From an uncultured Bacteroidota bacterium (GTDB lineage Bacteria > Bacteroidota > Bacteroidia > Chitinophagales > Chitinophagaceae), in the NCBI GenBank assembly GCA_903837525.1, contig CAILUU010000040.1, positions 1 through 64,000 of the forward strand: a stretch of DNA of 64,000 nucleotides, given 5' to 3'. The notes below the pieces were generated by a model that saw nothing but the letters and a program-made list of their open reading frames with translations, ran no database searches and was not told the origin of the DNA. The position numbers and the translations under genes are program-made. Every line of letters starts with the position of its first letter. The stretch's first letter is position 1. Below are positions 25,283 to 33,044 of this stretch, in pieces.

Positions 25283-26932
25283 ATGTCAAAATATATTTTC
25301 GTAACCGGCGGTGTTACATCTTCATTAGGTAAAGGTATTATTGCAGCTTCGTTAGCAAAATTGTTACAAGCCCGTGGTTTAAAAGTAACCATTCAAAAAT
25401 TTGACCCCTACATTAATGTTGACCCTGGCACACTTAACCCTTACGAACATGGAGAATGTTTTGTAACTGACGATGGTGCAGAAACCGATTTGGATTTAGG
25501 CCACTACGAACGTTTTTTAAACACCCCAACCTCTCAATCAAGTAATGTTACCACTGGCCGTATTTACCAAACCGTAATTAATAAAGAAAGAGAAGGAGCA
25601 TATTTAGGTAAAACCGTACAAGTAATTCCACATATAACAGATGAGATTAAACGAAGAATGTTGTTATTAGGTAAAGATAAAAAATACGATATTATCATTA
25701 CAGAGTTAGGTGGTACAGTAGGCGATATTGAAAGTTTACCTTTTGTGGAAGCTGTACGTCAGTTGCAATGGGAAATGGCTGAAGAAGATTGCATGGTAGT
25801 CCATCTTACCCTTATCCCCTATTTAAGTGCAGCAAAAGAATTAAAAACAAAACCTACACAACACAGTGTACGTTTATTAAGTCAAGAAGGTGTGCACCCC
25901 GATGTGATTGTGTGTAGAACAGAGCAACCCTTAAATAATGATTTAAAACAGAAGATTGCCTTGTTTTGTAATGTAAAACCAGATGCTGTTATTGAAGCAA
26001 TTGATGCTAGCAGTATTTACGAAGTGCCTTTAAAAATGTTGCAAGAAGGATTAGATGTAATTGTGCTAAAAAAATTACATATTAACGGATATGCTGCACC
26101 AGAGCTTACCAAATGGAAAGCATTTTTAGAAAAATTAAAATACCCAAAAAGTAAAGTAACTATTGGGCTTATTGGAAAATATATTGAGCTGCAAGATGCC
26201 TATAAATCTATTTTAGAAAGTTTTGTACATGCAGGTGCAATGAACGAATGTAAAGTGGAAGTACTAGATGTACATAGCGAAACAATTAACGTAGATAATG
26301 TTGCCGAAAAATTAAGTAAACTAGATGGATTACTTGTTGCGCCTGGCTTTGGTAGCCGTGGTGTAGAGGGTAAAATTTGTGCAATTAAATATGCTAGAGA
26401 AAATGAGTTACCTTTTTTTGGTATTTGCTTAGGCATGCAAATGGCAGTAATTGAGTTTGCAAGAAATGTATTAGGTTTTGAACATGCACACAGTACCGAA
26501 ATGGTAAAAGAAACACCTTACCCCGTAATTGATTTAATGGATGAGCAAAAAGAAGTAACGGCAAAAGGAGGTACCATGCGTTTAGGCGCTTACCCTTGCG
26601 ATATAAAAAAAGATACTCTTGCGTACACTATTTATAAACAAACCTCCATTAGCGAAAGACATCGCCATCGTTGGGAGTTTAACAATAAATATTTAGCCGA
26701 TTTTGAAAAAGCAGGAATGATACCAAGTGGTAAAAACCCAGCAACAGGTTTAGTAGAAATTGTGGAGTTACCCGATCATCCATTTTTTATTGGGGTACAA
26801 TATCACCCTGAGTTAAAAAGTACGGTAGAAAACCCACAACCTATTTTTGTACATTTTATAAAAGCTGCAAAAGCTTTTGCAGAAAAAAGAAATGCTATAA
26901 AAAATCCGTTGTTGCAAAGCGAAATGATATAG
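25283..26932 (+). CDS. pyrG: CTP synthase
   Basis: PyrG aminates UTP to CTP using glutamine and ATP. The 549-residue protein has the amidoligase domain start SKYIFVTGGVTSSLGKGIIA (2-21), KFDPYINVDPGTLNPYEHGE and TDDGAETDLDLGHYERF. A class I glutamine amidotransferase domain follows, with the nucleophile motif PFFGICLGMQMAVIEFARN and the His-Glu pair in VQYHPELKS. The ATG at 25283 is chosen because family homology starts there, although the frame is open to 25241. The upstream spacer has a small CCGA/TCGG hairpin near 25180-25192 but no clear -7 match. Confidence 0.97.
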   Translation: MSKYIFVTGGVTSSLGKGIIAASLAKLLQARGLKVTIQKFDPYINVDPGTLNPYEHGECFVTDDGAETDLDLGHYERFLNTPTSQSSNVTTGRIYQTVINKEREGAYLGKTVQVIPHITDEIKRRMLLLGKDKKYDIIITELGGTVGDIESLPFVEAVRQLQWEMAEEDCMVVHLTLIPYLSAAKELKTKPTQHSVRLLSQEGVHPDVIVCRTEQPLNNDLKQKIALFCNVKPDAVIEAIDASSIYEVPLKMLQEGLDVIVLKKLHINGYAAPELTKWKAFLEKLKYPKSKVTIGLIGKYIELQDAYKSILESFVHAGAMNECKVEVLDVHSETINVDNVAEKLSKLDGLLVAPGFGSRGVEGKICAIKYARENELPFFGICLGMQMAVIEFARNVLGFEHAHSTEMVKETPYPVIDLMDEQKEVTAKGGTMRLGAYPCDIKKDTLAYTIYKQTSISERHRHRWEFNNKYLADFEKAGMIPSGKNPATGLVEIVELPDHPFFIGVQYHPELKSTVENPQPIFVHFIKAAKAFAEKRNAIKNPLLQSEMI

Positions 26933-26937
26933 GTAAC

Positions 26938-27106
26938 CACAGATTGCACAAATTTTCACAGATTAGTTTTGAAAACTAATCTTTTCTTTGTTGTACAATC
27001 TTTTGTTTTTCATAACATCATCGTTGTGCAGCACTTAAAATTCAAATCTATTTTTTAAATACCAAACAGTGGCAATTTTCATTTTTGAAAATTTGTGTAA
27101 TCTGTG
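26938..27106. repeat. 20-bp inverted repeat flanking the pyrG-TrmH spacer
   Basis: The 20 bases at 26938-26957 (CACAGATT... word) are the reverse complement of 27087-27106 with one mismatch. The arms are about 130 bases apart. The right arm overlaps the first possible start (GTG 27104) of the TrmH gene. Between them is AGATTAGTTTTGAAAACTAATCT, a second palindrome. Confidence 0.65.
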
Positions 27107-27658
27107 ACAAAAAAATTATCAGTGTCAGAAATTATAAAATTATCCATGGACGAGCTCAATCGAAAAACGGTTGAGGAATTTAAGCGATCAACAAAAACAC
27201 CAGTAATAGCCGTACTCGAAAATATACGAAGCGCCTATAATGTGGGTAGTGTTTTTAGAACGGCAGATGCATTTTTATTGCAAGCTATTTACATAACAGG
27301 CTACACCTGCACACCACCACATAAGGAAATTAAAAAAACAGCATTGGGTGCAGAGGAAAGTGTGGATTGGAAACATTTTACTAATGCCCAAGAAGCAATT
27401 ACGGAATTAAAAAATAATGGCTATAAAGTTTATGCAATTGAACAAGCCCTTAATAGCCAACAGCTTCAGCTAATCGATTTTAAAAGCAATAAAAAAATTG
27501 CGGTTATTTTTGGTAACGAAGTAACCGGAGTAGAGCAAACCACAATTGAACAATGTGATGCATGTATAGAAATACCTCAATTGGGAATGAAACATTCTTT
27601 AAATATTGCCACTGCTGCAGGTGTTGTACTTTGGGAAATTGTTAGAGATAGAATATGA
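27104..27658 (+). CDS. TrmH/SpoU family RNA methyltransferase
   Basis: A protein of up to 184 residues with the knotted SPOUT fold expected to methylate a ribose 2'-OH in tRNA or rRNA. Motif 1 is NIRSAYNVGSVFRTADAF (about 43-60). Motif 2 is KIAVIFGNEVTGVEQ (about 130-144). Motif 3 is CIEIPQLGMKHSLNIATAAGVVLWE (about 152-176), including the LNIATA knot residues. The start is uncertain. GTG 27104 overlaps a repeat arm, GTG 27122 and ATG 27146 (MDELNRK) are alternatives, and homologs I remember begin near KLSMDEL. The stop codon lies inside a long perfect palindrome. Confidence 0.88.
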   Translation: MTKKLSVSEIIKLSMDELNRKTVEEFKRSTKTPVIAVLENIRSAYNVGSVFRTADAFLLQAIYITGYTCTPPHKEIKKTALGAEESVDWKHFTNAQEAITELKNNGYKVYAIEQALNSQQLQLIDFKSNKKIAVIFGNEVTGVEQTTIEQCDACIEIPQLGMKHSLNIATAAGVVLWEIVRDRI

Positions 27659-27691
27659 ATTGCTATGGGCTTAAGCCCATAGCAATTCATA
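27654..27691. repeat. 38-bp perfect palindrome over the TrmH stop codon
   Basis: The first 19 bases (27654-27672) are the exact reverse complement of the last 19 (27673-27691), with GGGCTTAAGCCC at the centre. The TGA stop of the methyltransferase gene lies in the left arm. No T run follows, so it looks like a palindromic repeat element, though it may also end transcription. Confidence 0.8.
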
Positions 27692-27702
27692 CATAAAATC
27701 AA

Positions 27703-27710
27703 TAACTTTG
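27703..27710 (+). promoter_or_regulatory. -7 box TAACTTTG before the UbiA gene
   Basis: TAACTTTG matches TAnnTTTG and ends 3 bases before the ATG at 27714. It overlaps the in-frame TTG at 27708, supporting 27714 as the start. Confidence 0.5.
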
Positions 27711-27713
27711 CTC

Positions 27714-28640
27714 ATGTCTTCAATAAGAAATTATCTGTCTCTCATAAAATTTTCGCATACCATTTTTGCAATGCCCTTTGCATTAATTGGATTTTTTTTG
27801 GGATTAAAAAAGTATACCCCCCAAATAAAAGTATCAGATTTAAATAGTTCAACTGGTTGGCAAGATTCAATAATTAGCACATTATCAAATTATCACATTG
27901 GTACATTTGTTTTAGTTATTGGTTGCATGATTTTTGCCCGTTCTGCCGCTATGGCTTTTAACCGCTGGCTTGATGCAAAATACGATGCAAAAAACCTACG
28001 TACCGCAATAAGAGAAATTCCGTCAGGCGTTATAAAACCAAAAAATGCTTTAGCATTTACCATTGCTAATTGTATTTTATTTATAGTGTGTACTTTCTTT
28101 ATAAACAAAGCATGTTTTTATTTATCACCAATTGCTTTGTTGGTAGTATTGGGCTATAGTTATACCAAACGATTTACAGCATTATGCCATTTAGTTTTAG
28201 GTATTGGTTTATCCTTAGCCCCTATTGGTGCATACATAGCAGTTACTGGCGTATTTTCTTTATTACCCATTTTATTTTCGGTTACTGTTTTATGTTGGGT
28301 AAGTGGTTTCGATATTATTTATGCACTGCAAGATGAAGCTTTTGATAAAGAAAATAAGTTGCATTCCATTCCATCTGCAGTAGGCAAAACAAAAGCCTTA
28401 CGTATTTCGGAATTGTTACATTTACTATCTGCCGCATTTGTAATTTATGCAGGTATTTATGGTAATTTTGGTTTGTGGTATTGGATAGGTGTAGGTATTT
28501 TTTGTGCCTTGCTTATCTATCAACATATTTTAGTAAAACCAAACGATTTAAGTAAAGTAAATATGGCATTTTTCACCACCAATGGTATTGCATCGGTAGT
28601 ATTTTCAGTATTTGTACTTTTAGATTTATTTTTAAATTAA
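27714..28640 (+). CDS. UbiA-family prenyltransferase, possibly MqnP of menaquinone synthesis
   Basis: A 308-residue integral membrane prenyltransferase with about eight or nine hydrophobic segments. The first Asp-rich motif is NRWLDAKYDAKN, near residue 84, and the second is DIIYALQDEAFDKE, near 202. Both bind the prenyl diphosphate through Mg. It would attach a polyprenyl chain to an aromatic ring. Because mqnB and mqnD of the futalosine pathway are in this window and no ubiquinone genes are seen, MqnP (prenylation of dihydroxynaphthoate) is the likeliest role, by inference. A heme or other UbiA role is possible. Confidence 0.88.
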   Translation: MSSIRNYLSLIKFSHTIFAMPFALIGFFLGLKKYTPQIKVSDLNSSTGWQDSIISTLSNYHIGTFVLVIGCMIFARSAAMAFNRWLDAKYDAKNLRTAIREIPSGVIKPKNALAFTIANCILFIVCTFFINKACFYLSPIALLVVLGYSYTKRFTALCHLVLGIGLSLAPIGAYIAVTGVFSLLPILFSVTVLCWVSGFDIIYALQDEAFDKENKLHSIPSAVGKTKALRISELLHLLSAAFVIYAGIYGNFGLWYWIGVGIFCALLIYQHILVKPNDLSKVNMAFFTTNGIASVVFSVFVLLDLFLN

Positions 28641-28661
28641 ACAAAAGAGAATCTTCCATAG

Positions 28662-28689
28662 TTCCCACTTCAGGGGGCGGAGGGGGCAT
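28662..28689 (-). repeat. GC-rich interspersed repeat, type A, upstream of ruvX
   Basis: Read on the minus strand it begins ATGCCCCCTCCGCCCCCT and continues GAAGTGGGAA. The rightward copy at 59986-60014 matches at about 25 of 28 positions. It is strikingly GC-rich against its surroundings and ends two bases before the ruvX ATG. Confidence 0.65.
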
Positions 28690-28690
28690 C

Positions 28691-29107
28691 ATGGCACGAA
28701 TAATTTCTATAGACTACGGTGGTAAACGAACAGGCTTAGCGGTTACGGATCCGTTGCAAATTATTGCAACAGGTTTAGCAGCCGTTGAATCAAAAGATTT
28801 AATTACTTTCCTACAAAAATATTTCATTTCCGAGCAAGTTGAACTTATAATAATAGGTATGCCCACCAATTGGGATGATAGCGACACACATGGCACTCCG
28901 CTAGTAAAAGCCGCCATAAAAAAACTGGAAAAGGCTTTTCCAACAATGCCCATAAAAACTGTTGATGAACGTTATACTAGCAAAATGGCAAAAGCTGCTA
29001 TGATAGAAATGGGTATGAAAAAAAAAGACCGACAAATTAAAAGTAATGTAGATGTAATTGCAGCCACCATTATGCTACAAGAATATTTGAATACCCCAAA
29101 CCCCTAA
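28691..29107 (+). CDS. ruvX: RuvX/YqgF Holliday junction resolvase-like nuclease
   Basis: A 138-residue RNase H-fold protein of the YqgF family, linked to 16S rRNA 5' maturation and, in some bacteria, Holliday junction resolution. The first Asp lies in IDYGGKRTGLAVTD (7-20). The central IIIGMPTNWDDSDTHGTP holds the second acidic region. The last metal ligand lies in KSNVDVIAATIMLQEYL near the end. The C-terminal residues NTPNP and the stop codon come from a repeat element (29092-29113), and another GC-rich repeat sits immediately before the ATG. Confidence 0.92.
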   Translation: MARIISIDYGGKRTGLAVTDPLQIIATGLAAVESKDLITFLQKYFISEQVELIIIGMPTNWDDSDTHGTPLVKAAIKKLEKAFPTMPIKTVDERYTSKMAKAAMIEMGMKKKDRQIKSNVDVIAATIMLQEYLNTPNP

Positions 29108-29113
29108 AGGGGC
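29092..29113 (+). repeat. CCCCTAAAGGGG repeat, type B, at the ruvX stop
   Basis: TACCCCAAACCCCTAAAGGGGC overlaps the last codons and stop of ruvX and can fold as CCCCT/AGGGG. Its reverse complement recurs at 60078-60099 with about 19 of 22 matches. It may double as a terminator, since CTTT follows. Confidence 0.65.
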
Positions 29114-29204
29114 TTTACACCTCATTTATTCAAACTCTTTTATTTACATCGATTTATGGGTTATTTTTACCAATAATTAAACAATTAAAAAGTTTATCAA
29201 TTTT

Positions 29205-29783
29205 ATGAATCTTCCAATTGTTGCTTACGGCTCCCCTATTTTACGTAAAGTTTGTGTAGATATAGAGAACGATTACCCTCAATTTGATCTATTGCTTGCC
29301 AATATGTGGGAAACTATGTACAACAGTAATGGTGTGGGTTTGGCTGCTCCACAAATAAATGCACCTATACGCTTATTTATGATAGATAGTGAGCAAATTT
29401 TTGCAAATAAAGAAGAGGATGAAGAACTTGATTACCCCGATGCCCCTGGACACAAAGGCGTTTTTATAAATGCGAAAATTGTTGAATTAAAAGGTAAAGA
29501 GTGGGTTTACAATGAAGGTTGTTTAAGCATACCTAAAATTAGGGAGGATGTTTACCGACACGAAGAAGTTACTCTAGAATATTTAGACGAAACTTTTACC
29601 CAACACACCAAAACATTTAATGGCATAACTGCACGTATTATTTTACATGAATACGATCATATAGAAGGTAAACTGTTTATAGATTACCTTAAACCACTGA
29701 AAAAGAAGCTATTAAAACGTAAATTAGACGACATTTCAAAAGGTAAAGTAAGTGTTGATTATAGAATGTTTTTTGCAAAATAA
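29205..29783 (+). CDS. def: Peptide deformylase
   Basis: Removes the formyl group from the N-terminal Met of new proteins, using a metal ion (usually Fe). All three family motifs are present: GVGLAAPQ at 43-50, EGCLS at 104-108 and HEYDH at 148-152. The last is the HExxH metal site in the form HEYDH, a normal variant of HEIDH. The length of 192 residues is usual, with a somewhat longer acidic insert (NKEEDEELDYPDAPGH, 68-83) seen in Bacteroidota forms. It stands alone downstream of ruvX, with a 97-base spacer. Confidence 0.96.
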   Translation: MNLPIVAYGSPILRKVCVDIENDYPQFDLLLANMWETMYNSNGVGLAAPQINAPIRLFMIDSEQIFANKEEDEELDYPDAPGHKGVFINAKIVELKGKEWVYNEGCLSIPKIREDVYRHEEVTLEYLDETFTQHTKTFNGITARIILHEYDHIEGKLFIDYLKPLKKKLLKRKLDDISKGKVSVDYRMFFAK

Positions 29784-29995
29784 CCACCCTTCTCTGTAAA
29801 AAATTAGTACCAACAATAAGTCAAGCAACTTCTATTTGCTTCTTTAAATTTTAATCTTTTAATTTATTTTACATCAGGGTAATTCAGCTTATCCCCCATT
29901 TAGTTTTCTAATATTAATAAAACCCCTTTTACAACCAACAGAAATAGGAACCACAGATTAATAATAATTAAACCTTTCCTTTATAACTTGCAGGT

Positions 29996-30919
29996 ATGAA
30001 CTATTTCATGCCTGCTTTTTTTTGTTTACTTTTTATTTCATCAACTTTTGCACAACAAAAAGATACGACCATCACCATAGGAGCAAAAGCCATTACCCTT
30101 AGCGAAGTTGTGGTTAACTCCAATCTAAATGTTGCCACATTTATTGAAAAAATAAAAGCCGATACTTCGTTTTATAAAGCCTTCAAAAATTTACGGGTTC
30201 TTAATTTTAGTGCCATTAATGATATTCGTATGAACAATAAAAAAGGCGAAGCAAACGCAAGTTACTTTAGCAAAACAAATCAAAACTATAAAAATACTTG
30301 CCGTAAAATGATAACGACAGAAGAGGCCATAGCTGGCGACTTTTTTGATGAAAATAAAAACTATAACTATTACACTGCAGAATTATACGCTTCGCTATTT
30401 TTTACAAAAGATAGCAGTTGTGGCGAAACTAATATTATTGGTGCAAAAGCCTTTACTACCGATGGTTTAAAGGGGATGGAAAAACACAAGCAACAATTAA
30501 AAATGTTATTTTTTAACCCCGGGCAAAAAATAAATGGCTTACCTTTTATGAGTAATAAAACAGCCATTTATGAAGATGATATGGCCGAGTATTACGATAT
30601 GAAAATTGATATTGAAACCTACAATAACGCAAGCTGTTTTGTATTTAAACAAAAAGTAAAAGAAGGTAACAAAAGCAACGTAGTTATAGATGAAATGACG
30701 ACTTGGTTTGATGACCAAACCTTTGAAATAAAAGGTAGAAACTACAGCCTAAGTTATGATGCTGGCGTTTATGATTTTGATGTACAAATGCAAGTAGAAA
30801 TAAATAAATTTGGTAATTATTTAGTACCCACATTAATACGGTATACGGGAAATTGGAAAGCCATTTTTAAGAAAAGAGAACGTGGAATTTTTACGGCTAC
30901 TTTGTACGATTTTAAATAA
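29996..30919 (+). CDS. Secreted protein of unknown function
   Basis: A 307-residue protein that I do not recognise. A Sec signal peptide (about 1-19, ending SSTFAQ) is followed by a mixed alpha/beta protein. It has two cysteines near 101 (NTCRKM) and 139 (SSCGET), then a beta-rich C-terminal half with alternating strands such as FEIKGRNYSLSYDAGVYDFDV, ending GIFTATLYDFK. No catalytic signature, lipobox or sorting domain was seen. It is likely periplasmic or outer-membrane associated. The gene is single, rightward, with a similar-sized secreted gene following 142 bases later. Confidence 0.65.
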   Translation: MNYFMPAFFCLLFISSTFAQQKDTTITIGAKAITLSEVVVNSNLNVATFIEKIKADTSFYKAFKNLRVLNFSAINDIRMNNKKGEANASYFSKTNQNYKNTCRKMITTEEAIAGDFFDENKNYNYYTAELYASLFFTKDSSCGETNIIGAKAFTTDGLKGMEKHKQQLKMLFFNPGQKINGLPFMSNKTAIYEDDMAEYYDMKIDIETYNNASCFVFKQKVKEGNKSNVVIDEMTTWFDDQTFEIKGRNYSLSYDAGVYDFDVQMQVEINKFGNYLVPTLIRYTGNWKAIFKKRERGIFTATLYDFK

Positions 30920-31061
30920 ACTCACCACAAAGAAAAGAAAAAAATAGAGTTTACGCAGCGCAAAATTTTATTTATCTGCGGTGAATAAATTACTTTTCAA
31001 TTAAAATAAACAACTAAAAATCTTTTATTTTTTTTAACAGCCTAAGTATTAATTTTATTAA

Positions 31062-32015
31062 ATGAAGTACACGTATTTAAAATTAGTTATCCTATTTTTT
31101 ACATTAACTCCACAAATTTTTGCTCAACAAAATTTTGATAAGGTAGATGCTCATGCGCTCAAAGTGGGTAAACTAGATAGTACCAATATGGGTACAATTG
31201 CCAGTATGCTTACTAAACCATTTGCAGAAAAAATAGATAAAGCAAGAGCCATTTATACTTGGATAGCTAACAATATAGTATATGATGTAAAAGCCGCTAG
31301 CAAAGAACAAACAGATAAAAGTACCACTACCGAAGTTTTATTGTACCGTAAAGCTGTGGGTATTGGTTTTGCTACCTTGTTTCAAGATATGTGCAGTAGT
31401 GCTGGCATACGCTGCCTTACTGCCGATGGGCATATTAAAAGAAATACAGAAGAAATTGGTGATGAGGAATTAGAAAAAAATCATAGTTGGGCGGTGGTGC
31501 AACTTGGCTTAAGCCCTGATACCTGGCATTATGTAGATGTAGCTTTAGGTAGTGGCAGTGTTGATGAACAAATGAAAGTGTTTACAAAAAAATTTTCGGG
31601 CAATTATTTTTTTGCTGATAAAGCCATTTTTAATTGGCAACATTTCCCAGATAACCCAGCATGGAAATTGGATGCAGGCCCTAAAAATAAAACAGCCTTT
31701 TTAGCTTTACCCATAATTAGAGCAAGTGCTTACGATTGGCAATTAAAAAAATTTACGCCAGAGTTAGCAGTGCAAAAAGCAACACTTAGTACCCCTGTAA
31801 ATTTTAGTTTTGTTTTTGGTAAAGAAGATATTATAAATAAAGTAACCATACACTATGGAAATGGTAAAAAGAAGAAAATTAAAAATGCCTTATACAATCA
31901 AAGTGGTAGCACCCTTAGCTTTTCGTATAAGTTTGATGTAGAAGATACTTACCCCGTAACAATACTACTAAATGATGATGAACTAATTACCTATAAATTT
32001 GAAGTAGTAGAATAA
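31062..32015 (+). CDS. Secreted transglutaminase-like protein lacking the catalytic Cys
   Basis: A 317-residue exported protein with a signal peptide (about 1-21, ending QIFAQ), a transglutaminase-like domain (about 30-170) and a C-terminal beta-sandwich. The pre-catalytic text KARAIYTWIANNIVYD (60-75) and the later NHSWAVVQLG (His141) and WHYVDVALG (Asp159) match the domain. The nucleophile motif, normally GVCxGYAxLF, reads AVGIGFATLF at 98-107, so Gly100 replaces Cys. It is probably a binding or structural member of the superfamily rather than an active transferase or peptidase. A terminator follows directly. Confidence 0.78.
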   Translation: MKYTYLKLVILFFTLTPQIFAQQNFDKVDAHALKVGKLDSTNMGTIASMLTKPFAEKIDKARAIYTWIANNIVYDVKAASKEQTDKSTTTEVLLYRKAVGIGFATLFQDMCSSAGIRCLTADGHIKRNTEEIGDEELEKNHSWAVVQLGLSPDTWHYVDVALGSGSVDEQMKVFTKKFSGNYFFADKAIFNWQHFPDNPAWKLDAGPKNKTAFLALPIIRASAYDWQLKKFTPELAVQKATLSTPVNFSFVFGKEDIINKVTIHYGNGKKKKIKNALYNQSGSTLSFSYKFDVEDTYPVTILLNDDELITYKFEVVE

Positions 32016-32017
32016 AA

Positions 32018-32038
32018 AAGCCCCAAAAACTGGGGCTT
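32018..32038. terminator. Bidirectional terminator between convergent genes
   Basis: AAGCCCCA (32018-32025) pairs with TGGGGCTT (32031-32038) around a 5-base loop, with an A run before and a T run shortly after. It serves both the transglutaminase-like gene and the DsbA-like gene. Confidence 0.75.
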
Positions 32039-32045
32039 ACTATTT

Positions 32046-32618
32046 TTATGCTTTTGCTTTTGCTGAAGCTTTTTTCTTTACTTTTTTAAGCGCTTCGTTT
32101 ATACTTTTACTTATATTATCATAAGTGGCTTTACCTTGTACCATTTCTCCATTTACAAAAAATGCAGGTATTTCTTTTACCCCCTTATTAACCCCCTCTT
32201 GAAAATCACTCATTACGTGCCATCCGTAGGTAGAGCTTAATAAATCATCTAAAAAATGTTTATTCTCTACGCCTGCTTCTTTGCTATATAATTTTAAACT
32301 AGTTGTACCTAATGTACGGCGATGGTGAAATAATATGTTGTGCATTTCCCAAAACTTACCAGCCTGTGCTGCTGCAATTGAGGCCTCACCAGCCTTCATA
32401 CTACGTTGGTGTATTTTAGTTTGTGGAAAATGACGAAAGTTAAAACGTATTTTACCATCATAGTCCTCTAACAATTTTTTTACTATTTCATTTGCCTTTG
32501 CACAGTCTTCGCTCTCATATTCTCCAAATTCCATTAAGGTTACTTCTGCTTTAGGGTTTCCTACAAAAATGTCTTTTGTAGGTATAACTTCTATCACTTC
32601 TTTGGGTTTCATTGCCAT
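32046..32618 (-). CDS. DsbA-like thioredoxin-fold protein with SxxC in place of CxxC
   Basis: A 190-residue thioredoxin-fold protein of the DsbA/Thioredoxin_4 type. The pattern NPKAEVTLMEFGEYE (21-35) matches the beta strand before the active site. An RFNFRHFPQ strand, KAGEASIAAAQAGKFWEMHNILF helix region and the cis-Pro loop KEIPAFFVNGE also match. The active site, normally FGDYxCPYC, reads EYESEDC, so the first Cys is Ser36 and only Cys39 remains. No signal peptide is evident and the tail is Lys/Ala-rich, so it may be cytoplasmic. Redox activity by the usual mechanism is unlikely. Confidence 0.75.
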   Translation of the reverse strand: MAMKPKEVIEVIPTKDIFVGNPKAEVTLMEFGEYESEDCAKANEIVKKLLEDYDGKIRFNFRHFPQTKIHQRSMKAGEASIAAAQAGKFWEMHNILFHHRRTLGTTSLKLYSKEAGVENKHFLDDLLSSTYGWHVMSDFQEGVNKGVKEIPAFFVNGEMVQGKATYDNISKSINEALKKVKKKASAKAKA

Positions 32619-32708
32619 TTCTATATATTATTTAATCTTAATATTAAAGGGATAAAGATAGTAACAAAAGTTTAGCTTTTTGGTGTAAGTGAAAACTTTG
32701 TTTATACT

Positions 32709-32985
32709 TTAACCTTTATCATTTCTAAAAACAACGGTATTAGCAAAAACATCTATTAGTGCAGTTTTCGTTTTATCTACTTCGCCGCTAAGTATTTTTT
32801 TAATTAATTGGTTAACAATTTCTTTTTGAATTAGTCTTTTTAGTGGCCTTGCCCCAAATTGTGGATCATAGCCATGCTCTGCTAAATAATCAATAGCATA
32901 ATCACTAAATTCCACATTTATTCCACTTTGAGCGACTAAATTTTTTAACCCTTGTAATTGTATTTTTATAATACCCCTAATAGTA
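32709..32985 (-). pseudogene. clpB: C-terminal fragment of ClpB disaggregase gene
   Basis: ClpB is a hexameric AAA+ disaggregase of about 860 residues. Here only the extreme C-terminal small domain remains. Reading leftward from about 32985, the frame gives IRGIIKIQLQGLKNLVAQ and then GINVEFSDYAIDYLAEHGYDP. QFGARPLKRLIQKEIVNQL follows, matching the ClpB D2 C-domain. Upstream (to about 33020) the similarity stops. A GTG at 32915 could start a 68-residue product but is unlikely to be used. The rightward gene at 33045 lies where the rest of clpB would be. Confidence 0.82.
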
Positions 32986-33027
32986 CAAATCTGTAAGTAT
33001 TCTGCAAAATGACTTAACTTTTTAGCA

Positions 33028-33035
33028 TATATTTG
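33028..33035 (+). promoter_or_regulatory. -7 box TATATTTG before the secreted barrel-like gene
   Basis: TATATTTG matches TAnnTTTG and ends 9 bases before the ATG at 33045. It overlaps the in-frame TTG at 33033, supporting the later start. Confidence 0.5.
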
Positions 33036-33044
33036 TTAAAAATA

